Assembly (NCBI GenBank): GCA_014218235.1
Contig: CM024766.1
Coordinates: 54,545,545 to 54,609,544, forward strand
From: Colocasia esculenta
Lineage: Eukaryota; Streptophyta; Magnoliopsida; Alismatales; Araceae
Reading direction: 5' to 3'
DNA length: 64,000 nucleotides
The position numbers and the translations under genes were made by a program. The notes under the pieces are model-generated. The model saw nothing but the letters and a program-made list of their open reading frames with translations, was not told where the DNA came from and searched no databases. Positions 23,706-32,474 of this stretch are shown piece after piece (the stretch's first letter is position 1; each line of letters begins with the position of its first letter).

Positions 23706-23909
23706 TGTCACTTAGGCAATGCGGTGACAAATCTAGGTAACTGCGCAGAACTGGGAGAAGCTCTCTCCACCCTAACCAGCGGTACTTGTCCACCTCCAGG
23801 ATTTTATCCTAATGCCCTTAGGATTTATCTCATAACGTTGAGCCTTCCATAGGGACTTTTCCATGGTACAGCTCTCAGACCCCTATGGTAGCAGTGTCAT
23901 CCCTGGCTA
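23706..23909 (-). other. Conserved structured RNA block, B 5' LTR
   Basis: Copy with better pairing than the 3' LTR version: ATCCTAA/TTAGGAT around GGGCA is a perfect 7-bp stem, GAGC/GCTC closes outside CCATGG/CTATGG, and GTGG/CCGC closes loop ACAAGTA. Differences between the two B copies fall largely in stems. It lies inside the putative leader intron. Confidence 0.78.
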
Positions 23910-24605
23910 AATATTACATTAACCACTTTATCATCCTTATCTCATTTTACTCATGCCCACACACACATTTTCACTCCAGTTCATACACACTTTACATAAT
24001 ATTCACATTTCTATTTACAGACATTCCCATTACTGTCTAATTGTGATAAACCACTCAAAATAAGGCATTAACATGCTGCTAATCTTTGATTTACACATGA
24101 TTAACTCTAACATGTTTAACATGGCTATTTTCACATTTAAAACTATAAAATTACTTACTGTTATCAAAATTTCACAAAATTTTAATCACATATTAAGACA
24201 GCGAACAGAACACATGCTCAATTTTTAAGAATTTTCTGAACAGAAACATATTTATAACAATTAAATCATTGTACAGGTGCATTATCACTAATTTCTCAAA
24301 ATAGAATTTTTCAGTAAAACAATCTAATTTGACAGTATCAATGTAGTTATACTATAATCATATCATTACAGAAAATTCACCATGCCCGAACTCACAACTA
24401 TCCTATTTATACAGATTAAACATGCGTCATCTTAGGGTTATAATTCAATCTCCAGAATTTTAATAAATAACATAAATCATGAAAATTCACGAAAACCCCA
24501 TGACATGACCTTACTAATCACCCTTGACCACTCATAAAAATTTTAGCATAAACACATACCCAAAAATCATTTAAATGAATTAAATAGCATTTTCCAGAAC
24601 TCTGA

Positions 24606-24705
24606 CGAACTTAACTGCATGGTCCTGGCCGCCAACTGGGTTAACTGTGACATCTCTTGCCGTCAACTGATGAACTTGACGGCAAGGGATGTTGCCGTCA
24701 ACTTC
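24606..24705. repeat. CpG-word cluster downstream of donor, B 5' LTR
   Basis: Words CTTGCCGTCAACT, TTGACGGCAAGG and GCCGTCAACTT recur here in direct and inverted form within AT-rich sequence. The copy in the 3' LTR is at 19719-19815. Confidence 0.65.
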
Positions 24706-25237
24706 CAGACAACAATCTGCACAGACACACTCACATGTACGGAGAAGTTTGAGGGTCCAGAACGCGAGGAAAAATCCGTAAAATTTCTAGGACCTAGGGG
24801 ACATGTATAGGAAAGATGTACATAGGTTACTTGCCTCTAATAAAATCCTAGAAGATCAGATCTTTGCCGTTGAAGCCCTCCTCGGCCAAAGCAAGAGGGT
24901 GCTCGGAAACTCCTTGAATATTGTTCTCCCGTCGATGTAGATCGTTCCTCGGGGTTGGGGATGCTTCTTGGATGGTTGGAGTATGTTCCAGTCGTCGTAG
25001 ATCTCCCAGAAAGTCCTCCAGTCGCTGGATCAAAGCTTGGGAAGATCAATTTTTCTCACAGGGAAAACTAGGGTTTCACAATGACCAAAACGACTTTGTG
25101 CGGCCAGAAAATGGGTTTTTATAAGGATGGATGGGTTGGGTACACACTAGGGTAGGTTACCAAGGGATTAGGAAGGGTTTCCTAAATTGGAATCGGCCAA
25201 AACCTGAGTATTAACAAATCTGGGACCGTTACGCAGG

Positions 25238-25375
25238 ATGATATTGACGTCAACATCGGTTGTAGTCAACTGGACTGTTGACGTCAAGGGTCTGGCCGCC
25301 AACTTGAGGTTGGCATCCAGGGGGTGGACGCCAATAGGGTATTGTCATCCAGTGATGTGGACGCCAACCACCCAG
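25238..25375. repeat. CpG-word cluster upstream of TATA, B 5' LTR
   Basis: Contains TTGACGTCAA, GTTGACGTCAAGG, TGGCCGCCAACTTG, GTGGACGCCAA (twice) and TTGGCATCCAGG in direct and inverted orientation. The 3' LTR copy (20343-20490) keeps CpG where this copy has CA or TG in several places, consistent with CpG decay. Confidence 0.7.
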
Positions 25376-26172
25376 CAGTGCCATTTGGCCAAAACTCCGG
25401 TAAACCTTGAAATAAATGCATACATACGTCCAAATAATTTAATATATGTAAAAATAATTTCACGTACCTTCACCGCATAAACACATGCATTTCATAATAT
25501 TTAATTAAATACAACTTACACTAATCATGGTTAAGAACAACATGCATCAATAACATGCATATATGCACATACACATTCACATTACATAGTCACATACATT
25601 GTGCATGAATTTATAATGAAATGTGTTCATTAATAGTTAAATTCTACCTGTACATTATCATTCAAGCACCTTACACGTCATAAATTATTTATCATGCTTA
25701 AAATAAATAAGTATCATTTAAACAAGATTAGCATATATATGTACACCTATATACACCATGGTGACATACAACATGCATAAATTAACTAATTGCAATAGGC
25801 ACATTAGTAATTAAATAATGCATGAAATTTATAGATTTATTACATACATTGATAGCTAGATAATGCGTGCACACTCATATTTATATTTATACTTGTACAA
25901 AAATAGCTCTCATGTACCTACATGGCCTATAGCATTATTTACCTATCACACGCACAATATTACTTAACTATTTTATGCCTCAGATTTTTGATATACACAC
26001 TGTACATAAATTTAACTAATTGCCTATTCTCACCTAACTGTCCTGTATATACATGCATGAACTAATGAGAAGTATAGAAATGATAATATGCACAATTGAA
26101 TACACACGCTACTCACGCAACAAGTAAAGACATATGCACCATATAAAAGAAAGAAAATTTTCGGGAATCATA

Positions 26173-27642
26173 GGATATTTGGTCGAATAGCTCATCGACC
26201 CTAGGCAATGGGTACTTATTCTTGATGGTAAGCTGATTGAGTTGACGATAGTCGATGCATAGTCTCATCGATCCATCTTTCTTCTTGACGAATCGCACGG
26301 GTGCTCCCCATGGGGAAGTACTCGGTCTAATGAACCCCTTCTCTAATAGCTCCATCTACTGCGTCTTCAACTCCTTTAGCTCGGTAGGTGACATCCGGTA
26401 TGGTTGATGCGATACCGGGGCAGCTCCAGGGATCAACTCTATGGCGAAGTTGACATCACGTTCCGGGGGAATCCCTGGCAGATCTTCAGGAAACACATCG
26501 GGGTAATCCTGGACTATGTGGATGTCTTCTATCTTAGAACCCTTCTTTTCAACAACTATGGCTGCTAGGAAAGCAATGCAACCTTTCCTTATCATGTTAT
26601 GAGCTTTTTTGGCGGACATTAGAGAGATCCGTCTCTTATGTCTAATCCCAGAGAATGCCAATTTAGAAAAGTCATTAAAGATAACCTTCCCTTTCTTACA
26701 GTCGACACTTGCCCCATAAGTGGACAACCAGTCGGCTCCCAAAATTATATCATAGCCTTCCATGGGCATACACACCAGGTCGGCTTTTAGGTTATGGTCT
26801 CCGATCATTACATCGGAAGACGAAAAGTATTTGTTCAATTTCTCCTTTTCCCCTAGTGGCGTTGTAACAGAGAACTCACAACCCATGGATATAGGTTTTG
26901 CAGTTAGGGTATCCGCAAGTGTTGAGATATAAATGAATGAGTTGCTCTAGTATCAAATAAGATAAATGCTGATAAGGAGAAAACTTGTAGAGTACCTTCT
27001 ACCACGCCACCGTCCATAACGGGTTCCTCATCATGCAGGGCTTACAGTCGACCCTGTTTCTTAGGCGCATTAGGGCACCTCTCATGTTCTTTCAGTAGCG
27101 GGCACTCGGGGATGCGGTGCTCGCGACATCCGCAGCATAGACATGCGCCGACTTTCCTCCAGCATTCGTCAGCAGTGTGACCTGGCTTGTCACAATGCTT
27201 GCAGTTACTTTTCACTGGAGTGTTGGAGACTGGGATCTTGGGTTTCCTTTCTTGGCTGGGTCCCTTCGTGATGTTGAAGGGACGCTTCTTGCCATTGTTT
27301 GGCTTAGCAGATGACTGACCCGAGATCATTTCCTGTTTCATGAACTTCCCTTTGATACGTTCGGTGAAGTCCGTAGCATCTTCCAGCAGCTGAGCTTTCT
27401 TTACCATCTCGGCGTAGGTCTGGATGTCGAGAGGTGCCAGTTGGGTAATGTATTGAGGCTTAAGGCCATTGAGGAAGTGCTTAGCCTTCATTCCTTTAGT
27501 GTTCACTAGGTGTTCAGCATACCTTGCTAGTCTAGAGAACTGGGCTTCATATTCGGCCACAGTCAAGCTCCGCTGTTTCAGAGCAGCGAATTCCACAGCC
27601 TTCATTTCTTGGACACGCTCCGATAAGTATTTGGAATTAAAA
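26173..27642 (-). pseudogene. Gag, protease and RT start of chromovirus A
   Basis: Minus strand from 27642: end of the Gag capsid domain (KYLSERVQEMKAVEFAALKQ, LTVAEYEAQFSRLARYAEHL), a basic region, zinc knuckles CKHCDKPGHTADEC and CLCCGCREHRIPEC, then a stop near 27042. The protease follows with DTRATHSFIS at about 26950, where the catalytic D-T-G/S-A has become D-T-R-A, then the DIILGADWLSTYGASVDC block and the Pol linker (VFPEDLPGIPPERDVNF). RT begins ELLEKGFIRPSTSPWGAPV, CIDYRQLNQLTIKNKYPLP and stops at DELFDQIS, split by B. The frame rejoins 17038 exactly. Confidence 0.9.
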
Positions 27643-27901
27643 TGTGACGACCCTCCTTATACCGGTATGGTTATACCAACCCACATCGATATAGAGAGCG
27701 TTGCCACAGTGGGACATTTACCCAATATATTCAATAGACTGAGATGTACACAAATATGAACACATAACAGCGGAATAAAAGAACTGAATGTAAAATTATT
27801 ATTCCATCATCCACATTTATCCACAGCCTATTGTAATCACGGGGATTGTACGCCCCCAATACACACAGACATGTATCAACTATAGGAGCAATGGAAAGGG
27901 G
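27643..27901 (-). repeat. LTR fragment F (B/D/E-type terminus) inside gag of A
   Basis: Plus strand starts TGTGACGACCCTCCTTATACCGG, like the terminus of B's LTR, with the same TTATACCAACCC and ATAGAGAGCG words, then AACAGCGGAATAAA (reverse of the TTCCGCTGT word near the ends of D and E LTRs). It interrupts A's Gag at ...RFNSKYLSE. I see about 260 bp before a different LTR begins, so C appears to have inserted into it. Confidence 0.75.
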
Positions 27902-27994
27902 TGTGATCACCACCTAATATAGTTGCCAAATATAAAATGAAAAGGGGCTAACTATACTAGGAAAAGGAAGAGAGAACAGAAGGTGGACATGATA

Positions 27995-28086
27995 TCGCGA
28001 CGTCAAAATCGGTTGCGATGGTGCTGATATCGCGACGCCCGAACGGGCCGCGTCTCTTGTCACGTCGCTTTATCCCGTCGCGTTCT
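27995..28086. repeat. TCGCGA-type cluster, C LTR downstream of donor
   Basis: Exact TCGCGA at 27995 and 28030, plus GGTTGCGATGG, GTCACGTCGC and CCGTCGCGTT variants. Confidence 0.7.
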
Positions 28087-28657
28087 CTGCAATGCGTGAG
28101 AAGTTTGTGTAGACCTTCTTCCTATCCTCCAGCCGGCCAGAGGACAAGAGCTCCTCGTGAGACCTTGTTTGAGTGCCTACCAAAACAACAAAAAAAAAAA
28201 CAAGAGAAGAACCCTATTAGAACTTGTTAAGTGGAGTATCCATCCAACGGTAAAAGAGGAAGAAGTGACATGGAGGGAACGAACCTGGGGTGGCTTTTTA
28301 AACCCCTAGGGTGTATAAAAAATGTGGGAAGAAGGGAGGATGCAACCTATCTAAAATAAAAACAATGTGCATGAAGAAATAGGAAGAAAGGGGGAGAGGG
28401 AAAGAAAGAGCCCCATATGGGCGACTCCCTGGCGTGCAATGACGTGCTTAGATGCTTCAGATGCTCCAAGGAAAGGTTGGGTCGCCCTCCTCACGTTCCA
28501 AGCTCCATAGACGTGCAAAGGAACAAGTTTTGAGGTGGAAAGTGTGAGGAAAAGAGAGGAAATGGGAGGGCTGCGAGGCTAAGTCCAGGTCTGAGGAAAT
28601 TTCGACAGCCCTTCGGGGTGAAAATGGGGCTCTCCCGCTCAGGAAGAGAGGGCCTTG

Positions 28658-28665
28658 CTTATATA
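28658..28665 (-). promoter_or_regulatory. TATA box in C LTR
   Basis: Minus-strand TATATAAG within CTCTATATAAGCAAGG, a strong plant core-promoter match, followed by a C/T-rich leader. Confidence 0.65.
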
Positions 28666-28683
28666 GAGATAGGAGAGATAAAG

Positions 28684-28705
28684 CCCCCCCCCCCCCCCCC
28701 CCCCC
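28684..28705. repeat. Poly-C run (22 bp) followed by poly-A
   Basis: Uninterrupted C tract followed by an A tract, about 20 bp upstream (minus strand) of the C LTR TATA box. Length may be affected by sequencing error. Confidence 0.9.
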
Positions 28706-28890
28706 AAAAAAAAGATAAATGTCCCAAATGAGAGATAAATCCCATTAAAAATCATGTGAGGAGTCCAAAGAGGAGTATGCAAGAGTCCCTTAGCCCCAAA
28801 CCTCGCCCAAAGGGTTGGGATATTACTTGGAGATAGGGATAAGGCCATAGGAGGATAAATAGGAGGTGATTGCGGAGGCCTGCATGCGCG

Positions 28891-29045
28891 GCTGCAGTCG
28901 CGACGTATCGTAGGGACGCGACAGGATCTAACGCGACAGCCTGAGGCACCGCGACTACGAAGCCACGTGCATGAATATGCATGGGCTGTCGCGACGGCCC
29001 AAAAGGACGCGACATATTAACGCGGCGCCCTGATACGTCGCGTTA
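28891..29045. repeat. TCGCGA-type cluster, C LTR upstream of TATA
   Basis: Exact TCGCGA at 28898 and 28989 with GGACGCGACA, AACGCGACAG, ACCGCGACTA, GGACGCGACA and CGTCGCGTTA variants, in about 150 bp. Confidence 0.75.
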
Positions 29046-29272
29046 AAGGAAATCGATTGTCCTCCAATTATCATCCAATCACATGGGAGAATAATGGTCA
29101 ATTAAGGCATATGGACTCTTTCAAAGATAATGGACGGGATCTTGTGGACATTTGGGCTGTTAGTGGGCTTAATGCAAGGCTAATGGTGGGCTCAAGGTGA
29201 ATGACCAACTTGGGGCTCATTAAGATAACAAGAAATGCAGTTTAACTCATAAGTCAGAATCGGGTGTCTACA

Positions 29273-29290
29273 GATTTGCCCCTCCTTGGC
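29273..29290 (-). other. Polypurine tract of element C
   Basis: Minus strand GCCAAGGAGGGGCAAATC immediately before the LTR start TGTAGACACC. Confidence 0.85.
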
Positions 29291-30323
29291 TTCCACTTTG
29301 CAGGGGAGCGGAGCGGAGGTGAAGCGAAGGCGTCATGAAGTGACGGCGGAGCGGAAATGACACGGAGTGGACTGAAAAGTGGGAGTCAAGGTAAAAAGAC
29401 ACCCGATCTAAGCAATGAGCAATTGGAATCTTCATGAAAGCCCCGAGGTAGCTATTCGAGCAGAATGCAAGGAAGACACGAGTCTGGACGAGAGGAAGAA
29501 AGAAAAGGACGATCAACCCCTCAATTGAGAGGTACCCTAGCCGATTGGCATGTAGGTTTCGTTTTGGAGGGACATGTGCGTGCCAGGCAGGTAACTCATG
29601 ACTCTGTCCTGGAAGCGGTTCGCTACCAAAACGGATCAAAGGAATAAGGATGACAATCAAGGAAAATCCAGACAAGGGTAGTCTTGGCAGTCTAACAAGA
29701 ACAACTAACTCGGAGGCAAACCTTCCGATTCGGAGTGGAATATGATTTCTCGCTTTAGGATATGAAGAGCGGTTGGGCACTCAACAAGGGCCCATCATTA
29801 GCCAGGGATGAGACATGAAAGCTCAAAACCCTGCATGATGCATGCTGGGCTAAAATAAAAGAAATCATAAAAAAAATGCAAAGAAAATAGAAAATAGAAA
29901 ATAGATCAAGGATAATAATGTTAAGCCACATAAGGATGGGTCAAGAGACTACCTGCAACCGCAGTGTAGGTCTGAATCCATCGTTCCCGACCTTACCTAA
30001 CTTAACGGCCTATCCAGCGATTAACAACGTGCACCTAGATTGTCATTGTTTTTGGTAAAGGGGAACTCAAATCCCAGAGCACATTGAGAACCAGCCGGTC
30101 CTTGAAGCGATATAATAAATAAAATACCATATAGTAATGCAAAGAGTAGGGATAGAAATACATTACCTGACTTACCTATGATGCTCTCTTTTTGTGATTT
30201 TTGTTTTTGAATCAAAGCAATAAACACAACGATGACACATATATACAAACAAACAATCAAAATAAAGAAACAACTTATTCACAAAACAAAACACCCAAGA
30301 TAAAGAGGCGACGCACCTAGGGG
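29291..30323. other. Non-coding spacer between C polypurine tract and antisense promoter
   Basis: No gene recognised. The left part is purine-rich with GGAGCGGAGCGG-like repeats; the right part is AT-rich. A minus-strand frame of 170 codons (29268-29780) lacks any recognisable motif and I do not call it. Confidence 0.6.
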
Positions 30324-30539
30324 TCGCGACACCCCATCACGTCGCGACCGAGACGCGGCATATCGCGGCGTCGCGACACTAACAGAGCCTCAAAACGCAA
30401 AAAAAAAAAAAAACCCTATGTTTATCTCTATCCTAAGACAACTTAGACTACTAATAGGATTCCTAAACCTCTCCTAATCTTATCCTGATACCTAGTTACG
30501 AGATTGGGATGGGTTACTCCCCTTAAGACTCTATAAATA
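30324..30539 (+). promoter_or_regulatory. Antisense promoter for PMD gene 1 (TCGCGA cluster plus TATA)
   Basis: Three TCGCGA words (30324, 30342, 30371) lie 155-210 bp upstream of TATAAATA (30532-30539). A (CT)n-rich leader follows and ATG occurs 76 nt after the TATA box. The arrangement is that of a standard plant Pol II promoter directed opposite to element C. Confidence 0.65.
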
Positions 30540-30614
30540 GGGCTCTATGGGATGCTAATCCCGTAGCTCTCTCTCTCTCTCTCAAATTTCCTTTGATTTC
30601 TTTCTCCTGCAGCC

Positions 30615-32045
30615 ATGAAGAGAACTTTCTCTGTTTTCCAAGAGGACATCCCGCCTTATGCTGGTCCAAAAGCCGCCCGGGAGTCATATGCTGAGCTTCA
30701 ATGTCTATCCTTCGTGCCTGGGCATATATGCATGCGCCCCGACCTTCAAGTATGCAATTTTCTCTCTAACTTTTCCTCCTCCCTTCTCCATTTCTTCTCT
30801 TGTTCTCAAACTCCTTTCTCTCTTTCTTTCTATACCAGATTCTTTCAGGCCATAGGAAGGTTCTCCAAAGTGCCATGGCTAGCTCCCATGATCGACCTAC
30901 TGCCACTAGCATCCACCCATCACCTGCGGGAGTGGGGGCTATCCACGGTGTTTGTCCTGGCCAAGCATTATCACAAAGTTGTGCATGTATGGGATAGTAT
31001 TACGGCATTGGCGAAGCTGTGGCATCCACAAACGCATACATTCGTCTTCCCTGGCTTCGAGGCAACTATTTTGCTGGAGGAATTAGAGCGGATGCTGGGC
31101 TTGCCAAAGTACAAGCGAGGGGATGAGCACACTCTCTCCTACACAGTGGCGCCAATCAATGCATGGGGAATCATTGGGGAGATCACCACCAAGAAGACGG
31201 ATCTGTACAGCATGACTAGTCAGCACTTCGTCCATCTTCTTCCCATAGCCCAGTGGGTTATCTCCTAGTGCAAGCACAAGACTGGGAACCACCTCGCCAT
31301 TGCCAAGGCAGCCACCATTTGCATCTGCGGCGTCATTCTTTTCCCTGCTGAAGATGACGTCATTTCTCTCTCCAACCTAAGCATAATCGACTCCATCTCA
31401 GAAGGTATGAGCATTGGTCAGGCGGTCCTCAGCTTTCTCTATGCTGGGTTTTCTTCTGCAGCTACCGGAGGCCCCTTCTACGGCTCCGTCATCGCCCTCG
31501 AGCTCTGGATGGGCATGCACATATAGTTCTGGGCCATGGATATGCTTTCCACCGAGTGCAAGGCCATGCTACATCACCCTCTCGCCTTTGTGGGTGGACC
31601 CCTACACATGACTATGTAGGCCTAGTGCAAGACAGCCCAAGTGAAGGGATTGAAGGGCTGGCGTGATCATCTCAAGAACATGACGGTGGCGGAGTTTGAC
31701 ATGCACCCACGCTTCCTCCATAACCGGATGATCCACCTACCACAGCGCGCTGGGTTGGCACTTCAACTCCTAGGTAACGAAGCATTGGTTCTCTACAATC
31801 CGGACCGGTGTTATTTGCAGTGCGGGGCGGCGTGCACGGTGGTTCCCATGCTTTCACACTACCCGGCTATTCAGCAGCAGAAGATGGACGATGAGCAGGA
31901 TGAGCGGGACGTGCAGAGCGCGATCATCCATTGGGAGGGATGTGCCACGGGTCTTATCCAAGCTGAAGTGATAGAAGACAAAGACGTGATCAAAGAATAT
32001 CTCGAGGCACTAAAGAAGGTCCGGCCAGCAGCACCAGAGGCTTAA
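30615..32045 (+). pseudogene. Plant mobile domain (PMD) gene 1, antisense in element C
   Basis: Starts MKRTFSVFQEDIPPYAG. A likely phase-0 intron (30750-30848, GTATGC...TTTCAG) is a multiple of three, so the frame is open with or without it. The hallmark region HPQTHTFVFPGFEATILL followed by EELERMLGLP matches the PMD pattern (W-x-P-x-T-H-T-F ... T-L-E-D-V ... L-L-G-L-P). In-frame stops occur at 31266 (TAG where Trp is expected), near 31524 and near 31617, and a last open segment ends at 32045 (EYLEALKKVRPAAPEA). PMD proteins exist as domesticated plant nuclear genes (MAIN/MAIL1 group) and in transposable elements; their biochemistry is not settled. Here the gene lies between pol and 3' LTR of C, the place where Tat elements carry extra antisense ORFs. 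Confidence 0.7.
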
Positions 32046-32224
32046 GAACAATTAGATTGTCATAGGCATGATGTTAGATGGTAGTTAGGGCCAAAAATTG
32101 CATTGGATTGCATGTAGGAGTGATCTAGACAATGTATTGATGGATTTGAATAAATGAAAAGCAGAGTTTACCCTGTTTGCGCAATGTTCTGTTTGAATTG
32201 CGGCCCCTAGAAATGATGCCATAA

Positions 32225-32474
32225 AATCACGACGTGGCGGAAGGTGCGACATGGTCACGACCAATCGCATCGACTCGAAAAGGTCGCGGTGTCCATAGGC
32301 GTCGCGTCTCAACCCGGTGATTCAAACTGCGAACCGCCTCTTCTTCTTCTTTCCCTACGCTTACACGGCCGATTTCTCCCTTGCTTCCACCCTCTCTTCA
32401 AACTCTCTCTTGCTTCCACCTTCTCTTGCACCCTTTTTCTCTTGCCTTCTCTCTCCGTCTCTCTTCTCCCGGAG
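32225..32474 (+). promoter_or_regulatory. Upstream region of PMD gene 2 with CpG-word cluster
   Basis: The words ATCACGACGTGG, GGTCACGACCAATCGC, AGGTCGCGGTG and GGCGTCGCGTC lie at 32225-32310, followed by a C/T-rich leader (32335-32470) directly before the ATG at 32475. No clear TATA box seen. Confidence 0.45.

Larger units (their letters stand above)
21757..24834 (-). other. Putative 5'-leader intron of element B (GC-AG)
   Basis: Donor AGAG|GCAAGTAACC at 24834 in the 5' LTR and acceptor TTTTGCAG ending 21757, three bases before the gag ATG. Removing it would delete about 2.9 kb of LTR plus the primer site from the gag mRNA. GC donors with otherwise perfect consensus are a recognised minor class in plants. 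Supported by identical placement in D and E; no transcript evidence available. Confidence 0.5.
17039..26170 (-). mobile_element. Element B: gag-only gypsy element with giant LTRs
   Basis: LTRs 17039-21278 and 21940-26170 (4240 and 4231 bp) flank an interior of only 661 bp holding a primer site, a mini-Gag and a polypurine tract. It splits A's RT codons; both flanks carry GGATA (17034-17038 and 26173-26177), the right copy being offset by two extra bases (TA). It has no protease, RT, RNase H or integrase. Related to D by mini-Gag, LTR architecture and structured block, and to autonomous E by the same LTR landmarks. It fits the class called TR-GAG elements (LTR elements with only gag), but with LTRs making up over 90 percent of its length. 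The LTRs differ at scattered sites, more than in D or E, so B is the oldest of the three. Confidence 0.9.
21940..26170 (-). repeat. 5' LTR of element B (4231 bp)
   Basis: Copy of 17039-21278 with the same landmarks: CpG-word cluster 25375-25238, TATA 25123-25116, GC donor 24834, second cluster 24705-24606, structured block 23909-23706, GAGTC hairpin 22364-22349. Its outer end reads TCGGGAATCA versus CTGGGTATCA in the partner. Confidence 0.92.
27902..29272 (-). repeat. 3' LTR of Tat element C (about 1.37 kb)
   Basis: The minus-strand start TGTAGACACCCG at 29272, right after the polypurine tract, is clear. The end is inferred at TGTGATCACC (27902), which forms an imperfect terminal inverted repeat with the start. 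Minus order: TCGCGA-type cluster (29045-28891), poly-G run, TATA 28665-28658, leader, donor-like TTTTG|GTAGGCAC (28180), second cluster (28086-27995). Confidence 0.75.

Noticed and set aside
29268..29780. 170-codon minus-strand frame
   Set aside because: Overlaps the polypurine tract and LTR start of C, no motif, purine-biased composition explains the openness.
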